Assembly (NCBI GenBank): GCA_937898715.1
Contig: CALEKA010000083.1
Coordinates: 1-11,714 of the forward strand
Origin: an uncultured Prevotella sp.
GTDB lineage: Bacteria; Bacteroidota; Bacteroidia; Bacteroidales; Bacteroidaceae
Reading direction: 5' to 3'
Length of the DNA stretch: 11,714 nucleotides
The notes under the pieces are model-generated. The model saw nothing but the letters and a program-made list of their open reading frames with translations, did no database searches and was not told where the DNA came from. Shown here piece after piece: positions 1-5,655 of this stretch. Each line of letters begins with the position of its first letter. The first letter of the stretch is position 1. The translations under genes and the position numbers were made by a program.

Positions 1-1025
1 AAGGGGCGCTCCACATCAGCTTTGTAGTCAACGAACTCCGCGGTGTCGTAATACTGTCCCGTCAGATCGTTCAAGTTCTCATCCGTATGATTGAGCAGGC
101 GAATGAGATAGCTGGGCGTGCCCGTGCGAAACCAGTAATCGTCCATTTTGCGATTGCTAAAAGCATTGAGCAGGCTGAAGGGATTGAAGATATCAGTCAT
201 CTCATCGCTAAAGTGGTAGCCATCATATTGCTGCTTCAGCATATGCATCATATCGTCATACGGCACCTTATACTTTCCTGCCATGCTCTCTATCTCCTCT
301 CGGAACGTCTCCTCCAGTTCTTCCATCGTAATGCCACAGATCGCATCATAGCGAGCGCTCATACTGATATCCTCAGGCTGGTTAAACCCGCTGAACACAC
401 TCACCTGCGAAAACTTAGTCACACCCGTAAGCAGTACGAAGCGCAAGTCTTGGTCAGCAGCCTTGAAGGCGGAATAGAAACCCTTGAGCGCTTCGCGATT
501 GACATCCTCTATCAAGCGTTCTTGCCCATTCACACAGACCTTATAGTCTGTATCTAACACGTCGAGCAAGGGCTTGTCGTATTCATCGATGAGCACCACG
601 CAAGGTCGGCCCGTCTGTTCATGCGCACGAGCTAAGACATGAATAAAGCGTTCTCCGACTCCATGCAGCGTGTTACCCTCAATGCCATATTGTTTTTCCC
701 ACGTCTCCACACAGGCCTCTAACTTATTTGCCAAGGTATTCCCTACCGTAAAGTCGTTTCCATTAAAGTCGATATGAAACACGGGATACTGCGTCCATTC
801 CCTTTCCAGCCCATCGATGGCAAGCCCTTGGAAGAGCTCCTTATCACCATTAAAGTAATACTTCAGCGTAGAGACGAGCAAGCTCTTGCCAAACCGCCGT
901 GGGCGACTCAGAAAGTAGATCTTGCCCTCATTAGCCATCCGATACACCAAGTCTGTCTTGTCCACATAGACAAAACCTCCCTCGCGTATACTCTTAAAGT
1001 CTTGTATGCCAATAGGAAATTTCAT
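1..1025 (-). CDS. AAA-ATPase_like / PD-(D/E)XK family protein, copy 1 (3' end outside window)
   Basis: The frame is open from the ATG at 1025 to the left edge: 341 codons without a stop. It is the N-terminal two thirds of the same protein as the complete paralogue at 1373-2971. Visible motifs are a P-loop (RRFGKS, about residues 43-48), a Walker B strand ending in DEYD (about 148-151) and the conserved LLTGVTKFSQVSVFSGFNQ block. By family knowledge this is a P-loop ATPase domain joined to a C-terminal PD-(D/E)XK nuclease-like domain; the nuclease part lies outside the window. The cellular role of the family is not established, and suggested roles include mobile-element or defence-related nuclease functions. 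Residues of about 93-137, 156-165 and 248-295 differ strongly from copy 2, while the rest is nearly identical at nucleotide level. The leader is about 140 nt, far longer than that of copy 2. Completeness at the C terminus cannot be judged. Confidence 0.88.
   Translation of the reverse strand, partial: MKFPIGIQDFKSIREGGFVYVDKTDLVYRMANEGKIYFLSRPRRFGKSLLVSTLKYYFNGDKELFQGLAIDGLEREWTQYPVFHIDFNGNDFTVGNTLANKLEACVETWEKQYGIEGNTLHGVGERFIHVLARAHEQTGRPCVVLIDEYDKPLLDVLDTDYKVCVNGQERLIEDVNREALKGFYSAFKAADQDLRFVLLTGVTKFSQVSVFSGFNQPEDISMSARYDAICGITMEELEETFREEIESMAGKYKVPYDDMMHMLKQQYDGYHFSDEMTDIFNPFSLLNAFSNRKMDDYWFRTGTPSYLIRLLNHTDENLNDLTGQYYDTAEFVDYKADVERP
281..530. repeat. Direct repeat block 1, left copy (partner 2221-2470)
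   Basis: This 250-bp block matches 2221-2470 with a single difference (480 A against 2420 G). It encodes the Walker B-distal part of the ATPase domain in both paralogues. It ends abruptly at both sides, where the two genes become clearly different, which points to recent gene conversion rather than uniform divergence since duplication. Confidence 0.9.
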
Positions 1026-1029
1026 ATCT
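747..1029. repeat. Direct repeat block 2, left copy (partner 2693-2975)
   Basis: This 283-bp block matches 2693-2975 with one difference (1018 against 2964), which changes residue 3 from F to Y. It covers the start codon and P-loop region of both ATPase paralogues. Like block 1 it has sharp borders with divergent sequence and gives homology long enough for RecA-dependent exchange. Confidence 0.9.
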
Positions 1030-1167
1030 GATAAGTAGCAATCATTCGTAAAATCGTAGAGCCACCCGCATTCACCATGCGTGCTTTCTATAAAAGGCTT
1101 TCTCTCCCCTCACCGGAATGCCTCGCTGACGATTCATTCCACAATCCCCTCCCCCACCTTTCCCATG

Positions 1168-1201
1168 CAAATGTAATACATATTCCTAAGATACGGGCAA
1201 G
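1168..1201 (-). promoter_or_regulatory. Probable promoter of ATPase copy 1
   Basis: On the minus strand, TACATTTG (1175-1168) fits the Bacteroidetes -7 box TAnnTTTG. CTTG (1201-1198) sits 22 nt upstream, where a TTTG -33 box would be expected, so that box has one mismatch. The segment from about 1161 to 1220 resembles the region in front of copy 2 (about 2997-3056), which suggests that promoter and gene were duplicated together. The predicted leader is about 135-140 nt. Confidence 0.5.
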
Positions 1202-1304
1202 AAATGCGAGGATTTGTGGCATATTCGTTACTACTCAGTGCTCTCTACTCAATACTAATCATCCTTCAAACGCATAATCAAGAGGAAACTTCCACCCTAT
1301 ATAC

Positions 1305-1341
1305 AAAAAAGGCTGAGCGCTCATTACGAGAGCGTTCAGCC
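1305..1341 (-). terminator. Rho-independent terminator after ATPase copy 2
   Basis: The arms GGCTGAGCGCTC (1311-1322) and GAGCGTTCAGCC (1330-1341) form a 12-bp stem with one G-T pair and a 7-nt loop. On the minus strand the hairpin is followed by six T (1310-1305). It begins about 31 nt after the TAA of the gene ending at 1373, in the right orientation. The plus-strand side has only a looser T-rich tail, so bidirectional action is possible but weaker. Confidence 0.85.
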
Positions 1342-1372
1342 GTATACATTTTATATTTAAGAGCAAGCAGGC

Positions 1373-2971
1373 TTAAGGAGCCACCTGCCAATCGTCGATG
1401 GTTCCCGTCTGCGAAGAGAAACTTATGCCTACCTTGCGCACAGGGCGTGCATCAGCAGCATATGCACGAGCATAGCCCTTATCTTCTATCTGCTGTAAGG
1501 CCTCAACTGCCGTTCCATCAAGCTTAAACTCAAAGATATAAATGCCTTTGTCTGTCTCTACCACGCAGTCGGCACGCCCCTCGCTCTGCTGAAGTTCGGT
1601 GAGCGTGAGGTAAGTGCTGAGGATGCGGAAGATCAAGTAAAACGTGTAGTGGAAATAGCGTTCACGCTCTCGCTCATCGCCCTTACGACGCATAGAGTAA
1701 GGAATACTTGCAAAAAAGGCTGTTAGGCTTTTGCGCCATGCTTCGAGGTCGTCGCGTACGAGGGCTCTTACGAGCTGTATCACCAAGGTGCCCGCCGACT
1801 CTCGCGAACCCAAGTAGTTGGAGGCTATCAGCGTCAGGAAGCCTTTCTTCACCTCGTTGTTGGGCAAGTCGAGCAAGTAAGAATTGGATATCGGGTCGTA
1901 ATCCTTGATGGTCAAGTAGCCACTCTGATAGATCATGGGCAAGGGGCGCTCCACATCAGCTTTGTAGTCAACGAACTCCGCGGTGTCGTAATACTTCCCC
2001 GTCAGATCGTTCAAGTTCTCATCCGTATGATTGAGCAGACGAATGAGATAGCTGGGCGTACCCGTGCGAAACCAGTAATCTGCAATATCCTTACTATTTA
2101 ATGCATTCAGCAAGCTAAACGGATTGAAGATATCAGTCATTTTCTTACTAAAGTGATATCCATCATAGTGCCGTTTCAGTCTCTGAAGCATCTCTGAAGC
2201 TGACATATTCATATCATCTGCCATGCTCTCTATCTCCTCTCGGAACGTCTCCTCCAGTTCTTCCATCGTAATGCCACAGATCGCATCATAGCGAGCGCTC
2301 ATACTGATATCCTCAGGCTGGTTAAACCCGCTGAACACACTCACCTGCGAAAACTTAGTCACACCCGTAAGCAGTACGAAGCGCAAGTCTTGGTCAGCAG
2401 CCTTGAAGGCGGAATAGAAGCCCTTGAGCGCTTCGCGATTGACATCCTCTATCAAGCGTTCTTGCCCATTATCGCCTACGGCCATCTGCCCAGAGTCGAG
2501 CACGTCGAGCAAGGGTTTGTCGTATTCATCGATGAGCACCACGCAAGGTCGGCCCGTAACTTGGTGTGCGTGTTTCATTAAGTCGGTAAAACGTTTGCCA
2601 TAATCAAAAGCTTCATTTCCTTGATAGCCATATTGTTTTTCCCAACACTCTATGGTGCCTCTTATCAGATTAGGCAAAACGTCTCCACTCTTCGTAAAGT
2701 CGTTTCCATTAAAGTCGATATGAAACACGGGATACTGCGTCCATTCCCTTTCCAGCCCATCGATGGCAAGCCCTTGGAAGAGCTCCTTATCACCATTAAA
2801 GTAATACTTCAGCGTAGAGACGAGCAAGCTCTTGCCAAACCGCCGTGGGCGACTCAGAAAGTAGATCTTGCCCTCATTAGCCATCCGATACACCAAGTCT
2901 GTCTTGTCCACATAGACAAAACCTCCCTCGCGTATACTCTTAAAGTCTTGTATGCCAATAGGATATTTCAT
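1373..2971 (-). CDS. AAA-ATPase_like / PD-(D/E)XK nuclease family protein, copy 2 (complete)
   Basis: This 532-residue protein is full length for the family (AAA-ATPase_like domain plus C-terminal PDDEXK_9-type domain). Visible features are an N-terminal 'GIQDFKSIREGGFVYVDKT' segment, the P-loop RRFGKS (43-48), Walker B VVLIDEYD (144-151), the LLTGVTKFSQ block (about 200-209), and a C-terminal nuclease-like motif with D468, E481-F-K483 and Q493/Q494. The protein therefore probably binds ATP and keeps a nuclease-type active site; its physiological target is unknown. No signal peptide or membrane segment is seen, so it should be cytoplasmic. The ATG at 2971 is chosen because the same start context occurs in copy 1 and a promoter lies just upstream. 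It has its own promoter (3004-3037) and terminator (1305-1341), so it is a single-gene unit apart from the polysaccharide operon. Confidence 0.93.
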   Translation of the reverse strand: MKYPIGIQDFKSIREGGFVYVDKTDLVYRMANEGKIYFLSRPRRFGKSLLVSTLKYYFNGDKELFQGLAIDGLEREWTQYPVFHIDFNGNDFTKSGDVLPNLIRGTIECWEKQYGYQGNEAFDYGKRFTDLMKHAHQVTGRPCVVLIDEYDKPLLDVLDSGQMAVGDNGQERLIEDVNREALKGFYSAFKAADQDLRFVLLTGVTKFSQVSVFSGFNQPEDISMSARYDAICGITMEELEETFREEIESMADDMNMSASEMLQRLKRHYDGYHFSKKMTDIFNPFSLLNALNSKDIADYWFRTGTPSYLIRLLNHTDENLNDLTGKYYDTAEFVDYKADVERPLPMIYQSGYLTIKDYDPISNSYLLDLPNNEVKKGFLTLIASNYLGSRESAGTLVIQLVRALVRDDLEAWRKSLTAFFASIPYSMRRKGDERERERYFHYTFYLIFRILSTYLTLTELQQSEGRADCVVETDKGIYIFEFKLDGTAVEALQQIEDKGYARAYAADARPVRKVGISFSSQTGTIDDWQVAP

Positions 2972-3003
2972 ATCTAATAATCACCTTTTTCCTCTTTTCC
3001 ATG

Positions 3004-3037
3004 CAAATGTAGCACATATTCCTATAAGATTGGCAAA
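3004..3037 (-). promoter_or_regulatory. Promoter of ATPase copy 2
   Basis: On the minus strand, TACATTTG (3011-3004) fits the Bacteroidetes -7 consensus TAnnTTTG. TTTG (3037-3034) is a -33 box separated from it by 22 nt. The start codon lies 33 nt downstream of the -7 box, which gives a short leader. The same arrangement, with a weaker -33 box, precedes copy 1. Confidence 0.65.
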
Positions 3038-3072
3038 AATATGAGATTTTGTGCCTTGGGGTGCTTACACAA

Positions 3073-3119
3073 CAAAGGCGGATACGCAAGAATATCATCA
3101 TTCTGCGTATCCGCCTTTG
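3073..3119. terminator. Long palindrome, possible bidirectional terminator
   Basis: The arms 3073-3088 (CAAAGGCGGATACGCA) and 3104-3119 are perfect 16-bp complements. GAAT (3090-3093) and ATTC (3100-3103) extend the stem to 20 bp around one bulged A, leaving a 6-nt loop. Neither side has a clear T run. It stands between the end of the polysaccharide operon and the promoter of ATPase copy 2, so a role in ending the operon transcript or protecting its 3' end is plausible. A protein-binding site or transposition relic is the alternative. Confidence 0.5.
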
Positions 3120-3147
3120 ACTGCGAAATAAGTTCACCTACTCGGTA

Positions 3148-3231
3148 AGTTGCGCTTCGCGCTTTTTTGAACATTAATGCCCATTAATCTTTCATTAATC
3201 TTTCATTAATCTTTCATTAATGCCTTTCTTC
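3148..3231. repeat. Phased CATTAAT module A (direct repeat of 3442-3515)
   Basis: The module starts with AGTTGCGCTTCGCGCTT and continues with five CATTAAT motifs beginning at 3172, 3182, 3193, 3204 and 3215, that is, spaced 10, 11, 11 and 11 bp. It ends with CCTTTCTTC. Three exact copies of the 11-mer CATTAATCTTT are in tandem (3182-3214). The helical spacing would place all motifs on one face of the DNA. Confidence 0.85.
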
Positions 3232-3353
3232 TGCATAATTTGGGTCATGAATTATCATGAATCGCTCATGAATTTCTTTCTGCAATAACTTCAGCATAAA
3301 ATTAATGAAAGATTAATGAAAGATTAATGAACAATTAATGGAGATTAATGTTC
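3169..3353. repeat. 53-bp inverted repeat around a 79-bp spacer
   Basis: Positions 3169-3221 and the reverse complement of 3301-3353 agree at 49 of 53 bases. The right arm carries five ATTAATG motifs starting at 3301, 3312, 3323, 3334 and 3344, mirroring the spacing of the left arm. The spacer contains three TCATGAAT motifs (3245, 3255, 3266), also about one helical turn apart. I see no Bacteroidetes promoter in the spacer. It could fold into a large cruciform or RNA hairpin, or be the ends of a small non-coding element. Confidence 0.85.
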
Positions 3354-3441
3354 TATCAATACCAATTGCTTTCAGCCAGTTCCGTGGGCGACGCGTCCCC
3401 GCGTCGGCGTTATCCACTAATCAAGAAGTATGCACACCATG

Positions 3442-3515
3442 AGTTGCGCTCCGCGCTTGTTCTGAACATTAATGCCCATTAATCAAACATTAATCTTTCA
3501 TTAATACCTTTCTTC
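3442..3515. repeat. Phased CATTAAT module B (direct repeat of 3148-3231)
   Basis: Module B shares the AGTTGCGCT-CGCGCTT head, the GAACATTAATGCCCATTAATC core and the CCTTTCTTC tail with module A. It has four CATTAAT motifs (3467, 3477, 3488, 3499; spacing 10, 11, 11) and so lacks one 11-bp unit. It begins 22 bp past the stop of the initiating transferase gene. The inverted arm 3301-3353 could pair with either module A or module B. Confidence 0.8.
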
Positions 3516-3537
3516 TTGACTTCATTACGTGAAACTA

Positions 3538-4533
3538 TTATGATTTCAGCGAAGCCAAATACTCTTCATGCAAGTGATAATACCGCTTCATAAACCACAC
3601 ATAGACCATGCCAAGCACAGCCAAAGCCACGATCAAATACCCCCAATGCCAAAGCACCGAGTCAGGACACACATAAATAAACCCTAACGACACCACCAAC
3701 TGCAGCCCCATATACAGCAGCGACACCTTGACATGCCCTATCCGCAGTTCATTAGCCATAATCTGAAAGGCATGCTTACGATGCGCCTCGCCCAAGTTTT
3801 CGTGGAGCATGATGCGGTGCACAATCGTAAAGCACCCATCCACACCATACACGAGCAAGAAGATGAGCCAAGTGATATCACCCGTCTGCATAATCACCCT
3901 TCCGAGTAAGAAGAGCATAATAAAAGCAATGCCTATCGAACCCACATCGCCCGCAAAGCACCGTGCCTTACCTTTCGGCCGAAAGTTGAAAAGGCAGAAC
4001 ACCACAGCAGCTATCATCGTAGAATAAATCAACGATAGATCAACGTCAGACTGTTGCAACCTCACATTGACAATAGCCAAAGGCGCCAGCACCGCCAACG
4101 AGTAGCCCGCCGTGATCCCATTAATACCATCCATAAAGTTGATAATATTCGTAGCCCCCACATATACAATAAGAGCCACCAACACGATCCACCACATCTG
4201 CCAATGCAGCATGCCCAGCTGATAGAAAGCCATCGCCGCAGCCGCGAATTGTGCTACAAGCCTTACAGAGTCGGGCAGCGAATGCACATCATCCACAAAG
4301 CTCACCCCTGCCACAAGCGTGAGTCCTGCCAAGAACCACGGATATTCAAAGCCAAAGAACGCACTCCACACCCAAGCACCGATCAAGAAAATAATGCCCC
4401 CACCGCGCAACACTATCGAAGTGTGCGACGACCTCTCATTGGGCTTATCAATAATATTAAACTTGTCAGCAATGCGGAAATAGATGAGTTCTGCTAAGAG
4501 GAGCAGAATGAAAATAAGAATATATGTAGTCAT
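3538..4533 (-). CDS. WecA/MraY-type undecaprenyl-phosphate glycosyl-1-phosphate transferase
   Basis: This 331-residue polytopic membrane protein belongs to the glycosyltransferase 4 (MraY/WecA/TagO) superfamily. Such enzymes transfer a HexNAc-1-phosphate from a UDP-sugar to undecaprenyl phosphate and so start repeat-unit synthesis at the inner membrane. Diagnostic motifs are DD (81-82, in SFVDDVHSLPD), NIINFMDG (129-136), GDVGS (195-199) and HRKH (251-254). About ten or eleven hydrophobic segments fit the family length. The ATG at 4533 is preferred: AAAGGA lies 9 nt upstream and the start is 5 nt past the TGA of the preceding gene. An in-frame TTG at 4542 would add three residues. It is the last gene of the operon, a common position for the initiating enzyme in Bacteroidales polysaccharide loci. 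The exact sugar is not readable from sequence. Confidence 0.93.
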   Translation of the reverse strand: MTTYILIFILLLLAELIYFRIADKFNIIDKPNERSSHTSIVLRGGGIIFLIGAWVWSAFFGFEYPWFLAGLTLVAGVSFVDDVHSLPDSVRLVAQFAAAAMAFYQLGMLHWQMWWIVLVALIVYVGATNIINFMDGINGITAGYSLAVLAPLAIVNVRLQQSDVDLSLIYSTMIAAVVFCLFNFRPKGKARCFAGDVGSIGIAFIMLFLLGRVIMQTGDITWLIFLLVYGVDGCFTIVHRIMLHENLGEAHRKHAFQIMANELRIGHVKVSLLYMGLQLVVSLGFIYVCPDSVLWHWGYLIVALAVLGMVYVWFMKRYYHLHEEYLASLKS

Positions 4534-4538
4534 AAAAA

Positions 4539-5438
4539 TCAATCCTTTATCGTTTTATATCGTCTCAGATGACTCCAAAGCAACGTCAAGAACATGGGTA
4601 GCAACCACTCTCTATATACAAGCGGATGCTTCCAGCGATTGTGCCACCAACGTTGCAGTTTGAACGTGAGAATCTTCCATAAACCTTTTGAAGGCTTTTC
4701 TGCAGGAAACTCAGGATGCAAGATGTCAGCAAGTATGCGCGTTTCCAACTCCTTTCGTCTTTCAATAGCTGGGAAAGCATCCTCTGCAAATCCCAAATAG
4801 TCCACGCAAATAGCGTTTATTTGATTGAAGAAAGTATAGAGTCCTACCTCTTTAAGAAAGTCAATCGTTTCATTCCAATTCACCTTCTCATGATGCGCAC
4901 GAACAAAAAAGCCCCAATCGAGCACTTGTCGCAAGTTAAGATGTTCTCCTGCAAAATGTTGTCCCATATGGCGCATCAGGAAAATGGCATTAAAGTCAGC
5001 GGATGGCAAGTATATTTTAGCACCTTGCACATCAATTACCTTGCAGTTTTCTCTCTTTGCAAGACTTTTTAGTCGAGACTCAATAACAGGCGCATCTCTG
5101 TGAGCCTTTGTGTTGATAAAGTCATAATGATTCTCTACGGGAACACCATGAAAAGAAAAAATCGTGTGATGCTCATGTCCATTATCCACCTTAATACTGT
5201 TTACCTCTTCCACCACACTGTCAGCTTCTTTCCATTTTCCAAAATTATACATGTCCAAGTCTCCCACAGCACGATGATTGGGTATAGGCCAATCTAAAGA
5301 AAGTCCATAACCCTTCAGCAACAATACATCTATGTTACGTTTTTCATATATCCGTGCCAACTCCGCAATAGTCGATTCATGCTTAGCATACATACGTTCA
5401 TAGCTCACCACATATCCAATCCATTGCAGGCGTTTCAT
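4539..5438 (-). CDS. Nucleotidyltransferase-fold protein (NTP_transf_5-like), main part of a split gene
   Basis: The 299 residues from the ATG at 5438 hold the catalytic region of the uncharacterised nucleotidyltransferase family NTP_transf_5. They show LLLKG (39-43) followed by GDLD (59-62), the typical nucleotide- and metal-binding pair, plus a later ENHYDF and an RQVLDWGFFVR segment typical of the family. The family often occurs in exopolysaccharide loci, but its substrate is unknown. The expected N-terminal helical segment is missing from this frame and is found in the next ORF (5435-5653), in another frame. The ATG at 5438 overlaps the TGA of that ORF as ATGA, so translational coupling could yield a two-part protein. 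The alternative is a one-base deletion. The open frame extends further upstream to 5531, but that extension is the out-of-frame reading of the N-terminal coding sequence. The stop lies 5 nt before the next start. Confidence 0.72.
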   Translation of the reverse strand: MKRLQWIGYVVSYERMYAKHESTIAELARIYEKRNIDVLLLKGYGLSLDWPIPNHRAVGDLDMYNFGKWKEADSVVEEVNSIKVDNGHEHHTIFSFHGVPVENHYDFINTKAHRDAPVIESRLKSLAKRENCKVIDVQGAKIYLPSADFNAIFLMRHMGQHFAGEHLNLRQVLDWGFFVRAHHEKVNWNETIDFLKEVGLYTFFNQINAICVDYLGFAEDAFPAIERRKELETRILADILHPEFPAEKPSKGLWKILTFKLQRWWHNRWKHPLVYREWLLPMFLTLLWSHLRRYKTIKD

Positions 5439-5653
5439 CTTCTCTGCTGCAGCTCTTGAGCAAATACATGGTGCTTTGGATGACTTGTAAGATAAGTCTG
5501 AAGGCCATCTGCCACGAATGCAGAAATGCATTGTCTATTGGATAGGGCTATTAATTCAGTCCAATCCAAACTTTTCAAGGTCAAAGTTTCCTCACAAAAT
5601 TTGTCTACCGCATACTTCACCAATAGTAAAAGTCCTTTATCTACTTGATTCAT
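5435..5653 (-). CDS. N-terminal fragment of the NTP_transf_5-like protein (frameshifted)
   Basis: This short ORF (72 residues from the ATG at 5653; a GTG at 5659 would add two) reads as the usual N-terminal segment of NTP_transf_5 proteins, with WTELIALSNRQCISAFVADGL matching the family's 'W..l..la..q.v..lvadgl' pattern. It ends at QELQQRR and a TGA. If one G is restored so that the sequence reads CAG CAG GAG AAG, it runs straight into EKMKRLQWIGYV of the main part, giving about 370 residues, the normal family size. It begins 2 nt after the HNH gene, so it belongs to the same operon. It is either the first half of a broken gene, a sequencing error, or the first of two coupled chains. Confidence 0.7.
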   Translation of the reverse strand: MNQVDKGLLLLVKYAVDKFCEETLTLKSLDWTELIALSNRQCISAFVADGLQTYLTSHPKHHVFAQELQQRR

Positions 5654-5655
5654 AA

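Larger units (their letters stand above)
1026..1372. other. Intergenic region between the tandem ATPase genes
   Basis: This 347-bp gap has no supported gene. It holds the terminator of the downstream paralogue (1305-1341) and a promoter-like segment (about 1168-1201) similar to the one in front of copy 2. Positions 1034-1160 have no counterpart in the much shorter copy 2 leader. Short open frames on the plus strand here are antisense or cross gene boundaries and show no coding signal. Confidence 0.6.
2972..3537. other. Gene-free region between ATPase copy 2 and the polysaccharide operon
   Basis: This 566-bp stretch holds, from left to right, the promoter of ATPase copy 2 (3004-3037), a long palindrome (3073-3119), a phased CATTAAT repeat system (3148-3353), a small GC-rich hairpin (GACGCG/CGCGTC, 3390-3405) and a second repeat module (3442-3515). 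A short minus-strand open frame across 2940-3137 overlaps the promoter and palindrome and is not credible as a gene. Confidence 0.75.

Noticed and set aside
87..557. 156-residue plus-strand open frame
   Set aside because: It is antisense to ATPase copy 1, in the frame complementary to its codons; the minus-strand frame has clear domain motifs.
1204..1527. 107-residue plus-strand open frame
   Set aside because: It crosses the terminator hairpin and runs antisense into the ATPase gene; no coding features.
2940..3137. 65-residue minus-strand open frame upstream of ATPase copy 2
   Set aside because: It overlaps the start of the ATPase gene, its promoter boxes and the whole palindrome, and its arginine-rich composition looks like non-coding sequence.
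3148..3166. GCGC-TTC-GCGC hairpin followed by six T as a plus-strand terminator
   Set aside because: The stem is only four base pairs and no plus-strand gene ends nearby; the same head sequence recurs in module B without the T run.
3148..3515. CRISPR array
   Set aside because: Repeats are 11 bp in tandem or inverted, with no unique spacers of 30 bp or so and no cas genes in view.
4586..4800. Short open frames on both strands inside the nucleotidyltransferase gene
   Set aside because: They are alternative-frame readings of a region with a well-supported coding frame.
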